DNA of 64,000 nt from Anaerostipes butyraticus (GTDB lineage Bacteria > Bacillota > Clostridia > Lachnospirales > Lachnospiraceae). Positions 19,187 through 27,762 of this stretch are shown here, piece by piece. Under the pieces are notes generated by a model. That model made no database searches and was not told the DNA's origin. It saw nothing but the letters and a program-made list of their open reading frames with translations. Location: assembly GCF_016586355.1 (NCBI RefSeq), contig NZ_BLYI01000031.1, positions 62,001 to 126,000 of the forward strand. Reading direction: 5' to 3'. The position numbers and the translations under genes are program-made. How positions within the stretch are numbered: the first letter of the stretch is position 1; each line of letters opens with the position of its first letter.

Positions 19187-19195
19187 TGTTATACT
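19187..19195 (+). promoter_or_regulatory. Extended -10 promoter of the OLD-family gene
   Basis: TGTTATACT (19187-19195) is an extended -10 (TGN plus TATACT) 21 bases before the start codon. No clear -35 is seen. Confidence 0.45.
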
Positions 19196-19216
19196 GGATT
19201 TACAGGAGGAAAGCCT

Positions 19217-21085
19217 ATGGAGATCACTCGTTTATCCATTCGAAATTTCAAATCCATCCGTTATATGACACTGACGGATATTGATAAAGCATTAATTCTG
19301 GTGGGCCGTAACAATGCGGGAAAATCTTCGGTTCTCCATGCTCTGAGAGCCGTAGAAGGATCTTATAAAATCACACCGATGGATTTTAATGAAACCATGC
19401 AGAATATTGAGATCAGCCTTACGCTGGCCATTACAGAAGAAGATCTGAAAATTTTTCATAAACACGGCTATGTCAGTCCGTACAAAAAATATGATCTCTG
19501 GCTGAAAGATTTTTATACAAAACTCCCTTCCTGCCGGGACGGAGAACTTTCTTTTACATTTATTGCCAACAAAGAAGGAAAGAAACGTTTCTATGACGGA
19601 GTAAGGAAGCACAACAAATATATCCAGCAGATTTTCCCGCCGATCTATTTTATTGGCACGGAGCGCAACCTGTGGCAGATGCAGGAGGATCTTCTTCTGA
19701 TCCAGGAGTCTGATCTGCTTAAGATCATGAGAACAAACTGCTGTATGTTTGATGAAGCAAAGCCATGCCGTCATTGCTTTCATTGTATCGGGCTGATCAA
19801 TCAGAAAGTCCCGGAAGCCTTAAATGCCTTTGAAGCGGCAAAATTGTTTGAATATAAGCTTTACCAGCTTAACGTGGATCAGTTTGAAAAGCGTGTCAAT
19901 CGAAGTTTCCATAAAAACGGCGGCCACGAAGATATTATTTTTTCTATGAATTATGATGTCAACGAAATGCTGCAGGTAAACGCAGAAGCTTATAATCAGG
20001 AAAGGGACTCAACCATACCAGTCCAGAAACTGGGACGGGGAATGAAAAGCATTTATATGCTGTCTTTAATGGAAGCATACGCAGAAGATGAAAATCAGAT
20101 TCCTTCGATCATTATGGTGGAAGATCCGGAAATGTTTCTGCATCCAAAACTTCAGAAAACATCCAGTGAGATCCTATATCGCCTGTCTCAGAAAAATCAG
20201 GTGATCTTTACAACCCATTCCCCTCATCTGCTGTCGAATTTCGGAAGCCGTCAGATCCGGCAGATCATTTTGGATGATGAAGCCTATTCCATCGCAAAGG
20301 AAAGAACCAATATCGGGGCAATTCTGGACGATCTGGGATATAATGCGGCAGATCTTATGAATGTGGATTTCGTTTTTATCGTTGAAGGCAAGCAGGATAA
20401 ATACCGTCTGCCAATGCTTCTGGAACATTATTATTCCGATATTCATAGCGAGGATGGAAGACTGAACCGGATTTCGATTCTTACGACTAACAGCTGCACT
20501 AATATTAAGACATATGCCAATTTAAAGTATATGAATCAGGTGTATATGAGAGATCAGTTTCTTATGATCCGGGACAGTGACGGTAAAGATCCGGATGAAC
20601 TGGGACGTCAGCTGTGTAAATATTATGATGAGAGGAATCTGACAGATGTCGATCAGCTTCCGAAAGTAACCAGAAGAAATGTACTGATTTTAAAATATTA
20701 TTCTTTTGAAAATTATTTTCTAAATCCCGAAATTATGAGGAAGTTAGAGATCATTCCGTCGGAAGAATCTTTTTACGAGATTTTATTTGATAAATGGAAA
20801 GAATATCTGCACCGGCTCAAAAGCGGACGGCATCTGCTGGAAGTGATGGGCAGGGACTTTCAGTCGCCTCAGGATATGAAGGAGCACATGGAGCTGATTA
20901 AGATTTATCTAAGAGGACATAATTTATTTGACATCTTCTATGGGCCGTATAAAAAGCAGGAGAGAGAACTTCTGCAAAAATATATTGCCATTGCTCCGAG
21001 AGATGATTTTAAAGATATACTGGATGCGATTGATGATTTTATATACTTTGAGAGCAAGAAAAAACAGAAGCCGGAAACGGATTGA
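19217..21085 (+). CDS. OLD-family ATPase with Toprim nuclease domain and a cysteine cluster
   Basis: This 622-aa protein combines an ABC-type ATPase with a C-terminal Toprim domain. Walker A GRNNAGKSS is at residues 30-38, the signature-like LGRGMKS at 272-278, Walker B IIMVEDPE at 298-305 and H-loop FTTHSPH near 334. The Toprim begins with FIVEGKQDK (Glu 390) and contains RDSDG at 452-456. Between Walker A and the signature lies CC-x7-C-x2-C-x2-C (residues 175-190), which is not part of the usual OLD core. No UvrD-like helicase follows, so it resembles class 1 OLD nucleases. AGGAGGAAAG precedes ATG 19217. Role in DNA repair or phage defence is inference. Confidence 0.82.
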   Translation: MEITRLSIRNFKSIRYMTLTDIDKALILVGRNNAGKSSVLHALRAVEGSYKITPMDFNETMQNIEISLTLAITEEDLKIFHKHGYVSPYKKYDLWLKDFYTKLPSCRDGELSFTFIANKEGKKRFYDGVRKHNKYIQQIFPPIYFIGTERNLWQMQEDLLLIQESDLLKIMRTNCCMFDEAKPCRHCFHCIGLINQKVPEALNAFEAAKLFEYKLYQLNVDQFEKRVNRSFHKNGGHEDIIFSMNYDVNEMLQVNAEAYNQERDSTIPVQKLGRGMKSIYMLSLMEAYAEDENQIPSIIMVEDPEMFLHPKLQKTSSEILYRLSQKNQVIFTTHSPHLLSNFGSRQIRQIILDDEAYSIAKERTNIGAILDDLGYNAADLMNVDFVFIVEGKQDKYRLPMLLEHYYSDIHSEDGRLNRISILTTNSCTNIKTYANLKYMNQVYMRDQFLMIRDSDGKDPDELGRQLCKYYDERNLTDVDQLPKVTRRNVLILKYYSFENYFLNPEIMRKLEIIPSEESFYEILFDKWKEYLHRLKSGRHLLEVMGRDFQSPQDMKEHMELIKIYLRGHNLFDIFYGPYKKQERELLQKYIAIAPRDDFKDILDAIDDFIYFESKKKQKPETD

Positions 21086-21097
21086 AAGGAGGTTCTT

Positions 21098-21709
21098 ATG
21101 AAAAATAAGAGTACGATGTTTCAGCTTACTTATGGACTGTTTGTTCTGTCTGCCAGAGACGGCGAAAAAGACAATGGATGTATTGTCAATACGGTGGAAC
21201 AGGTCACCGATTCTCCAAATCGTATCATTGCAGTGGTCAATCAATCCAATTACACTCATGACATGATTCTTAAGACAGGGCAGTTCAATGTCTCCATTTT
21301 ATCGGAAAAAGCGTCTTTTGACCTGTTTCGGCGCTTTGGATTTCAAAGCGGCAGAGATGTGGATAAACTGGAAGGCTGGAGCGGCTATAAACGTGCGGAG
21401 AATGGCATTATCTATGTGACAGAAGGAACCAATGGATATTTATGCGCAAAAGTCACAGATACGGTAGATCTGGGAAGCCATACGATGTTTATAGCCCAGG
21501 TGGAAGATGGTGATGTCCTTGACGATACGGAATCTGTCACCTATTCTTATTATCATAAACATATTAAGCCTCAGCCAGCAGAGACAAAAACAACAGGATG
21601 GAGATGTAAAATCTGCGGATATGTCTACGAAGGAGAAGAACTCCCGCCTGATTTTATCTGCCCTTTGTGCAAGCATGGCGCAGCGGACTTTGAAAAAATT
21701 GAATCTTAG
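21098..21709 (+). CDS. Flavin reductase-rubredoxin fusion protein
   Basis: This 203-aa protein has an N-terminal FMN-binding flavin reductase domain (about 1-160, with GLFVLSARDG and FNVSILSEKA) and a C-terminal rubredoxin domain. The iron site is given by WRCKICGYVYEGEELP and FICPLCKHG, i.e. two CxxC pairs. This architecture is that of high-molecular-weight rubredoxin (Hrb), which passes electrons from NAD(P)H to diiron flavoproteins that reduce O2 or NO in anaerobes. No such flavoprotein is next to it here. GGAGG lies before the ATG, 12 bases after the OLD gene, so they may share a transcript. Confidence 0.92.
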   Translation: MKNKSTMFQLTYGLFVLSARDGEKDNGCIVNTVEQVTDSPNRIIAVVNQSNYTHDMILKTGQFNVSILSEKASFDLFRRFGFQSGRDVDKLEGWSGYKRAENGIIYVTEGTNGYLCAKVTDTVDLGSHTMFIAQVEDGDVLDDTESVTYSYYHKHIKPQPAETKTTGWRCKICGYVYEGEELPPDFICPLCKHGAADFEKIES

Positions 21710-21711
21710 GA

Positions 21712-21740
21712 TTGATTTCATGTAAATCCGGTGTTATAAT
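21712..21740 (+). promoter_or_regulatory. Promoter of the thrS T-box leader
   Basis: TTGATT (21712-21717) and TATAAT (21735-21740) are 17 bases apart, and TG at 21732-21733 adds an extended -10. The -35 starts just after the stop codon of the preceding gene. Confidence 0.85.
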
Positions 21741-21991
21741 GTGTGAGAAATAGGAAAAGCGTTGAAGAGAAGAGTAATCTGTGAAAGGCTTCCAGAGAGA
21801 GATGTATTTTGCTGAGAGCATCTTAAGCGTCATAGCAGATGAAGACCACCTCGGAGTGGCTGTAAACCAGCCCGGCCGACACCGTTACCGTCATGAATGA
21901 GAGGCCTGCAGGGAAATCATTCCTCAGGCAACCAGGGTGGAACCGCGTAATGAATACGTCCCATGGATCGAAAAGATCCATGGGTTTTTTT
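21741..21991 (+). promoter_or_regulatory. T-box riboswitch (threonine) upstream of thrS
   Basis: The conserved T-box AGGGTGGAACCGCG is at 21932-21945. Stem I shows AGAGTA followed by ATCTG (about 21766-21777), pairing with CAGAT at about 21836-21840, after which comes GAAGACCA, giving ACC (Thr, 21845-21847) as the likely specifier followed by A. The terminator stem CCCATGGATC/GATCCATGGG (21960-21969 with 21975-21984) is followed by seven T. Uncharged tRNA-Thr should favour the antiterminator and read-through into thrS. Confidence 0.9.
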
Positions 21992-22084
21992 ATTTCATGG
22001 GAAATTGTTTTTTCACTGAAATAAAAACTCTGTTGTGTTTTTCCTGTAATCAGAAGAAAACAATTATGAAAGGGAGATAAAGAC

Positions 22085-24013
22085 ATGAAAATTACACTCA
22101 AAGATGGCTCTGTAAAAGAATACGGACAGGCAATGTCAGTGATCGATATCGCAAAAGATATCAGTGAAGGTCTTGCGCGCGCAGCCTGCGCAGGCGAATT
22201 AAATGGGGAAGTAGTCGATTTAAGAACTGTAATTGAAGATGACTGCAGCCTGAACATTCTTACATTTGATTCTGACGAAGGAAAGAAAGCTTTTCGTCAC
22301 ACAGCTTCCCATATTTTAGCTCAGGCAGTGAAACGAATTTATCCGGAAACAAAACTGGCCATTGGACCATCCATTGACAATGGATTTTATTACGATATGG
22401 AAAAAGATACGCCTTTTACTCAGGATGATCTGGAAAAGATTGAAAAAGAGATGAAAAAGATTGTAAAAGAAAATCTTGAGATCACATGTTTTACAAAACC
22501 AAGAGAAGAGGCCATTGCTTTTATGAAAGAGCGTAATGAGCCATATAAAGTTGAACTGATCGAAGATCTTCCGGAAGATTCCGTGATCAGCTTCTACCAG
22601 CAGGGAGAATTTGTGGATCTCTGTGCTGGTCCGCATCTGATGACAACAAAGCCGGTAAAAGCATTTAAGCTGACCAGCATCGCAGGCGCTTACTGGCGCG
22701 GAGATGAACATAATCAGATGCTGACACGTATTTACGGTACCGCATTTACAAAAAAAGCAGATCTGAATGATTATCTGACCACGATTGAAGAAGCAAAAAA
22801 ACGTGACCACAGAAAACTCGGAAAAGAACTCGGCCTCTTTATGATGAGAGAAGAAGGACCGGGATTCCCATTTTTCCTTCCAAAAGGAATGGTTCTGAAA
22901 AATACACTTCTGGATTACTGGAGAGACATTCATACAAAAGCCGGATATGTAGAAATTTCCACTCCGATCATGTTAAGCCGTCATCTCTGGGAAACATCTG
23001 GACACTGGGATCACTATAAAGAAAATATGTATACGACAGTCATCGATGACGAAGACTTTGCCATCAAGCCGATGAACTGTCCGGGAGGCGTTCTCGTATA
23101 TCAGTCTGAACCTCGTTCTTATCGTGATCTTCCGCTTCGAATGGGTGAACTTGGTCTGGTACACCGTCATGAAAAATCAGGACAGCTCCATGGATTAATG
23201 CGTGTGCGCTGTTTTACACAGGATGATGCCCATATTTTCATGACACCGGATCAGATTAAAGACGAAATCAAAGGCGTTGCAGAGTTGATCGATCAGGTAT
23301 ACAGCCTGTTTGGATTCAAATATCATGTAGAGCTGTCTACTCGTCCGGAAGACAGTATGGGAAGCGATGAAGACTGGGAGCTTGCAACGGATTCTCTTCG
23401 TGCGGCATTAGAAGATCTTGGACTCGATTATGTTGTAAATGAAGGAGACGGAGCATTCTACGGACCAAAGATTGACTTCCATCTGGAAGATTCTCTTGGA
23501 AGAACCTGGCAGTGTGGAACTATCCAGCTGGATTTCCAGCTTCCGCTGCGATTTGATCTTCACTATGTAGGAGCAGACGGAGAGAAACATCGCCCAATCA
23601 TGATCCATCGCGTTGCTTTTGGTTCCATTGAGCGCTTCATCGGTATTTTGATCGAGCATTTTGCTGGAGCTTTCCCAACATGGCTGTCACCGGTACAGGT
23701 GGAAGTTATCCCGATTTCCGACAAACATCTGGAATATGGACAGAAAGTTCTGGATGAATTAAAAGCGGCAGGAATCCGCGCTGAAATCGATACGAGAGCT
23801 GAAAAAATGGGATACAAGATCCGGGAGGCTCAGCTTCATAAGATTCCTTATATGCTGGTTATCGGTGGAAAAGAAGAAGAAAATAATGCGGTTTCCGTCA
23901 GAAGCCGTTTCAAAGGCGATGAGGGTCAGAGATCTCTTGCTGAATTCATTTCTGATATTAAGGCAGAGATCGATTCGAAAGAAAATCGTCCGGTCGAGAA
24001 GGATGACAAGTAG
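22085..24013 (+). CDS. thrS: Threonyl-tRNA synthetase
   Basis: This 642-aa class II synthetase has the TGS domain (1-60), the ThrRS/AlaRS second editing domain with FRHTASHILAQA and later DLCAGPH, the catalytic core with MNCPGG and VHRHEKSGQLHGLMRVRCF-type sequence, and an anticodon-binding domain (about 540-635). Length is normal. AAAGGGAGAT precedes ATG 22085. Regulation by the T-box leader is direct from sequence. Confidence 0.97.
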   Translation: MKITLKDGSVKEYGQAMSVIDIAKDISEGLARAACAGELNGEVVDLRTVIEDDCSLNILTFDSDEGKKAFRHTASHILAQAVKRIYPETKLAIGPSIDNGFYYDMEKDTPFTQDDLEKIEKEMKKIVKENLEITCFTKPREEAIAFMKERNEPYKVELIEDLPEDSVISFYQQGEFVDLCAGPHLMTTKPVKAFKLTSIAGAYWRGDEHNQMLTRIYGTAFTKKADLNDYLTTIEEAKKRDHRKLGKELGLFMMREEGPGFPFFLPKGMVLKNTLLDYWRDIHTKAGYVEISTPIMLSRHLWETSGHWDHYKENMYTTVIDDEDFAIKPMNCPGGVLVYQSEPRSYRDLPLRMGELGLVHRHEKSGQLHGLMRVRCFTQDDAHIFMTPDQIKDEIKGVAELIDQVYSLFGFKYHVELSTRPEDSMGSDEDWELATDSLRAALEDLGLDYVVNEGDGAFYGPKIDFHLEDSLGRTWQCGTIQLDFQLPLRFDLHYVGADGEKHRPIMIHRVAFGSIERFIGILIEHFAGAFPTWLSPVQVEVIPISDKHLEYGQKVLDELKAAGIRAEIDTRAEKMGYKIREAQLHKIPYMLVIGGKEEENNAVSVRSRFKGDEGQRSLAEFISDIKAEIDSKENRPVEKDDK

Positions 24014-24047
24014 AATTTGTCCTTTATATACAAAGTAAAAATATTGC

Positions 24048-24096
24048 ATTCCCGCTGCAGTCAGAACTGGTTCGTTCTGCTGCAGCGGGAATTTTT
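24048..24096 (+). terminator. Intrinsic terminator after thrS
   Basis: ATTCCCGCTGCAG (24048-24060) pairs with CTGCAGCGGGAAT (24080-24092), and CAGAAC/GTTCTG extends the stem inside. A run of T follows. Confidence 0.9.
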
Positions 24097-24164
24097 CTGT
24101 TCTGATTCCATAAAAATGGAAAAAAAGAAGAAAAAAGGATAAATAGTAATATTGTTATAAAAAT

Positions 24165-24195
24165 TTGACTTAATTTTAATTAATTAAGATATAAA
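24165..24195 (+). promoter_or_regulatory. Candidate promoter with palindromic operator upstream of feoAB
   Basis: CTTAATT (24169-24175) and AATTAAG (24182-24188) form perfect 7-base arms with a 6-base spacer. They lie between a TTGACT (24165-24170) and a TATAAA (24190-24195), 19 bases apart. The position suggests a repressor site; the regulator is not known. An AT-rich palindrome could also arise by chance in this AT-rich stretch. Confidence 0.35.
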
Positions 24196-24269
24196 GAGAT
24201 GATTGTTATAAAATTTGGAACTGAATCCACCTGATTCCGAAAAAAATTCTCCGATTTTAACACTTTTAT

Positions 24270-24309
24270 TGAAAATAATTCTCGAAAACCTCTGACATTC
24301 TGTTATAAT
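24270..24309 (+). promoter_or_regulatory. feoAB promoter with Fur-box-like sequence
   Basis: TGTTATAAT (24301-24309) is an extended -10 promoter 43 bases before feoA. Just upstream, TGAAAATAATTCTCG (24270-24284) matches 11 of 14 defined positions of the 7-1-7 Fur box. Binding of an iron-responsive repressor there would block the promoter; this is inferred from the pattern and from the iron-transport genes downstream. Confidence 0.5.
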
Positions 24310-24352
24310 AAATTTGAGTTAAATAAAACTAATCTGATAGGAGGCTAAGAGA

Positions 24353-24589
24353 TTGGAACAAACGATAAAGTTAAGTCAGGGGCGGATTGGAAATACATAC
24401 ACCGTTCAGAAAATGGAACTTCCGATCAACATTGAAAAACGACTGGAAGCCCTTGGAATGACCCACGGAACTTCCGTTCTCATTTTAAACAGTAAGAGCA
24501 GAGGAGTCCTGATCGTTAAAGTCAGGGGAACCCGATTTGCCCTTGGACGTAATATTACAGAAAACATACAAGTGGGAGGGACAGCATGA
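24353..24589 (+). CDS. feoA: Ferrous iron transport protein FeoA
   Basis: This 78-aa cytoplasmic SH3-like protein assists FeoB. It shows the FeoA pattern: an N-terminal strand, MELPINIEKRLEALGMTHGTSVLIL, then GVLIVKVRGTRFALGRNITENIQV. The start is TTG 24353 with TAGGAGG 8 bases upstream; no ATG gives a full-length domain. Its last four bases overlap feoB. Confidence 0.93.
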   Translation: MEQTIKLSQGRIGNTYTVQKMELPINIEKRLEALGMTHGTSVLILNSKSRGVLIVKVRGTRFALGRNITENIQVGGTA

Positions 24590-26628
24590 AAGAAGATTTG
24601 ACGATAGGATTTATTGGAAATCCCAATTGTGGAAAAACTACTTTATTTAACGCATATACCGGAGCAAATTTGAAAGTAGCCAACTGGCCTGGAGTTACTG
24701 TAGAGCGGATGGAAGGTGCCATTAAGGATCATGATCTGAACATTCGTCTGGTTGACCTTCCAGGAACCTACAGTCTGACATCCTATACGATGGAAGAGCA
24801 GGTTTCCAGGCAGTTTATTATGAGTGATGAAGTTGACGTTATTGTTGATGTGGCGGATGCATCTTCTCTGGAAAGGAACTTATATCTGACCCTTCAGCTT
24901 TTAGAACTTGGAAAACCGGTCGTTCTTGCTCTTAATATGATGGATATTGTAGCAAAAAGAGGAATGGAAATTGATACACATCGTCTTCCGGAGATGCTGG
25001 GAATTCCGGTGATCCCGGTTTCTGCAAGAAAACGAACAGGACTTGATATCCTGCTTCACGCGGCAGCTCATCATAAGGACAATCAAAGGCCGGATCGGCT
25101 GATCCATGAACATAAGCGGGCATATCATCACCATCATAATCATCATGCAGAATATGCCATGGTCTATTCCGATGAAATAGAAGATAAGATCGATGAGATC
25201 ATTGCCTGTATGGAAGAAAAGTATCCGGGGCTGGACAATTACCGGTGGCTGGCGATCAAACAGCTGGAGCAGGATCAGGAAGTAACAGCGAACTATCCGG
25301 TGGATCTCCCTGATGTCATCGATAAAAACTATGAATCTGAAATCATCAACCAGAAATACGATTTTATTCAGGAAATCATAGACGAGGTTGTTGTGAATAA
25401 AAACCGTCAGGAAGCTCTGACAGAAAAGGCAGACCGGATTTTGACCCACAGGATCTTCAGTATCCCGATTTTCCTTGGAATCATGGCTCTTGTCTTTTTC
25501 CTTACTTTTACGATTGGTGACTGGCTGAAAGGATATTTCGAGCTGGGACTTGAAATTTTTTCTGCATGGGTATCCCATGGACTTGAAAGTCTTCATGTCA
25601 ATGCAATGCTGCAGTCACTGATTGTAGACGGAATCATCACAGGAGTAGGAGGTATCCTGACATTCCTTCCAAATATTTTCATTTTATTCCTGGCACTGGC
25701 CTTCCTGGAAGACAGTGGATATATGGCCAGAGTTGCCTATGTCATGGAGGGAATCATGAGCAAACTTGGGCTTTCCGGAAGAGCTTTTATTCCTATGATT
25801 CTTGGGTTTGGCTGTACAGTGCCGGCAATCATGGCGTCCAGAGCTTTGGAAAATCCAAGAGACCGTTATAAAGTAATGCTGGTTACGCCTTTTATGAGCT
25901 GCAGTGCAAGACTTCCGATTTACATTTTATTTTCCGGCATGTTTTTCCCGGAAAATCCTATGATTGCAGCTTATTCCATGTACATTATCGGCCTGGTCAT
26001 TGCTATTTTGATTGCGGCAGTGATTCATCTGATCGACCGGAAAACCAGTCCTAATTATCTGCTGATCGAACTTCCGGAATATAAGGCGCCAAGCGCGAGA
26101 ACCATAGCAATCTACGTGTGGGAAAAGGTAAAGGATTATCTGACCAAAGCAGGAACAACGATTTTTGTAGCCTCCATTTTGATGTGGATCATCCTGAACT
26201 TTGGATTTAGCGGATACACAACGGAAATGGCAGACAGTTTCGGAGCATCCATTGGAAAAATTCTGGTTCCGTTTTTTGCGCCGATCGGTCTTGGTTTCTG
26301 GCAGATAGCCGTAGCGCTGATTGCCGGAATTTCAGCAAAAGAAGTAGTAGTATCCAGCTGTGCCGTTTTATTTGGAATTCCTAACATCAATGCGCCGGCA
26401 GGAATGAATATGATGCATTCCATTCTGGAAGGAATAGGATTCGGACAGCTGAATGCATTTTGTCTGATGGTATTCTGTCTTTTATACATTCCGTGCGCTG
26501 CAACACTGGCAACCATCCGGAAAGAATCCGGAAGCTGGAAGCACATGGGCTTTGCGGCATTGTTCCAGCTGGTTGTTGCATGGATTGTCACCTTCCTGAT
26601 CTATCAGATTGGAAGCGCCGTCCTGTAA
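24586..26628 (+). CDS. feoB: Ferrous iron transporter FeoB
   Basis: This 680-aa protein imports Fe(II). The N-terminal G domain has GNPNCGKT (11-18), DLPG (57-60) and NMMD (117-120), followed by a helical GDI domain and about eight or more membrane segments. GCTVPAI and GLGFWQ-type gate regions are present. A histidine-rich stretch, with HHHHNHH at residues 181-187 and further His at 174 and 176, sits at the start of the GDI linker; this is not conserved in the family and may bind metal. ATG 24586 overlaps the feoA stop, so the two are coupled. No feoC is seen. Confidence 0.95.
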   Translation: MKEDLTIGFIGNPNCGKTTLFNAYTGANLKVANWPGVTVERMEGAIKDHDLNIRLVDLPGTYSLTSYTMEEQVSRQFIMSDEVDVIVDVADASSLERNLYLTLQLLELGKPVVLALNMMDIVAKRGMEIDTHRLPEMLGIPVIPVSARKRTGLDILLHAAAHHKDNQRPDRLIHEHKRAYHHHHNHHAEYAMVYSDEIEDKIDEIIACMEEKYPGLDNYRWLAIKQLEQDQEVTANYPVDLPDVIDKNYESEIINQKYDFIQEIIDEVVVNKNRQEALTEKADRILTHRIFSIPIFLGIMALVFFLTFTIGDWLKGYFELGLEIFSAWVSHGLESLHVNAMLQSLIVDGIITGVGGILTFLPNIFILFLALAFLEDSGYMARVAYVMEGIMSKLGLSGRAFIPMILGFGCTVPAIMASRALENPRDRYKVMLVTPFMSCSARLPIYILFSGMFFPENPMIAAYSMYIIGLVIAILIAAVIHLIDRKTSPNYLLIELPEYKAPSARTIAIYVWEKVKDYLTKAGTTIFVASILMWIILNFGFSGYTTEMADSFGASIGKILVPFFAPIGLGFWQIAVALIAGISAKEVVVSSCAVLFGIPNINAPAGMNMMHSILEGIGFGQLNAFCLMVFCLLYIPCAATLATIRKESGSWKHMGFAALFQLVVAWIVTFLIYQIGSAVL

Positions 26629-26654
26629 AAATAAATGTTTCATAATCATGATCT

Positions 26655-26690
26655 AATCCCGTGGAAGATTTTTCACGGGATTCTTTTTGC
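26655..26690 (+). terminator. Terminator after feoB
   Basis: AATCCCGTG (26655-26663) pairs with CACGGGATT (26674-26682), followed by CTTTTTG. Confidence 0.85.
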
Positions 26691-26743
26691 CTGAAACCGG
26701 GTTTCTTAAGAATTTCTTTATGAAATATTTTGATTTCCTACAC

Positions 26744-26772
26744 TTGTAAGATTTAAGCCGCTGTGATATAGT
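26744..26772 (+). promoter_or_regulatory. Promoter of the 306-aa membrane protein gene
   Basis: TTGTAA (26744-26749) and TATAGT (26767-26772) have a 17-base spacer. Confidence 0.6.
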
Positions 26773-26841
26773 GAAACCAGCATAAGTTTTAGAAAACGAA
26801 ACAGCAGATACAATTTGTGGAACGGAAAGGATGAACATATT

Positions 26842-27762
26842 ATGATAAAGAATGAATCTATTCTGGTGCGGATTTTGGGGAAATCAGCCTCTGTCATTTT
26901 CTTTATTTCCCTCCTTTGTCTGGGAGTGTCTCTCTGCCTGGAGCCAATCTGCACTTCAACGGTGCAGAATACAGTCTTAAACAGCACCATGAGTGATTAT
27001 ATGACCAACGCCATCGTTCAGGAAAATGAATCATCCGAACATAACACGGCGTCGGATTCTGCGGCAGAAAGCCGGTCAGATGCTTCACAAAACAGCGGGA
27101 TTACAGAACGCCAGATCCAGAAAGTGGAGGAAATCGTGCAGTCCAGCCCTGAAATGAGGGAACTGGTATCCAGATATCTGGAACAGTATGCCGGTTATCT
27201 GGAAAACGGACAGATGGATACATTATCAGATGCGGAAAAGAAGAAACTCCTGGAATCAGTCAATGATGAGATTCTGGATACCATAGAGAAAGAACAACAG
27301 ACAGCCTTAAGCAGCGCCGATCGTCAGAAATACAAAGATGCTCTGGAAGAGAAAGAAAACGAAGTGCTGGATACCTTGGATACAATGCCGGCTCAGATGG
27401 GAAAGACAATGCCGGACGCCGCAAAAGCACTTAAGACTTATGGGAAAGCTGTATCAGCGTCCACGCAGACAGGATTAGCTTTAGCGGCGGCCATATCAGG
27501 AATTCTTGTCATTTTATGCAGAAGGCAGGGAATGCGGTGGATGAAATCCCTGGGAATATCTGCATTAACAGACGGAATCCTTATTGCGGCGGCAATGCCT
27601 TTTGCCATTGGAATCATGGCCGTTTTTCTTACCAATCAGTTTCTTGGGCAGACAGGAAACATTGATATCAGTATCTGTCATCAGACTGGAGGAATCATGG
27701 CAGGAGCAGGATTTATTTTGATTCTTGTTTATCTGATTTATAAAAAATGGAAGCAAAAATAA
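26842..27762 (+). CDS. Unrecognised membrane protein with a large charged extracytoplasmic domain
   Basis: I do not recognise this 306-aa protein. It has an N-terminal membrane segment (about 15-38, an IFFISLLCLGVSLCL core), then roughly 160 residues that are hydrophilic, rich in E, S, D and Q and predicted helical (with EEIVQSSPEMRELVSRYLEQY), and three membrane segments at the C-terminus ending in KKWKQK. The long middle part would lie outside if the N-terminus is inside. ATG 26842 is preferred to TTG 26815 because GGAAAGG precedes it. It has its own promoter and stands alone downstream of feoAB. Confidence 0.75.
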   Translation: MIKNESILVRILGKSASVIFFISLLCLGVSLCLEPICTSTVQNTVLNSTMSDYMTNAIVQENESSEHNTASDSAAESRSDASQNSGITERQIQKVEEIVQSSPEMRELVSRYLEQYAGYLENGQMDTLSDAEKKKLLESVNDEILDTIEKEQQTALSSADRQKYKDALEEKENEVLDTLDTMPAQMGKTMPDAAKALKTYGKAVSASTQTGLALAAAISGILVILCRRQGMRWMKSLGISALTDGILIAAAMPFAIGIMAVFLTNQFLGQTGNIDISICHQTGGIMAGAGFILILVYLIYKKWKQK

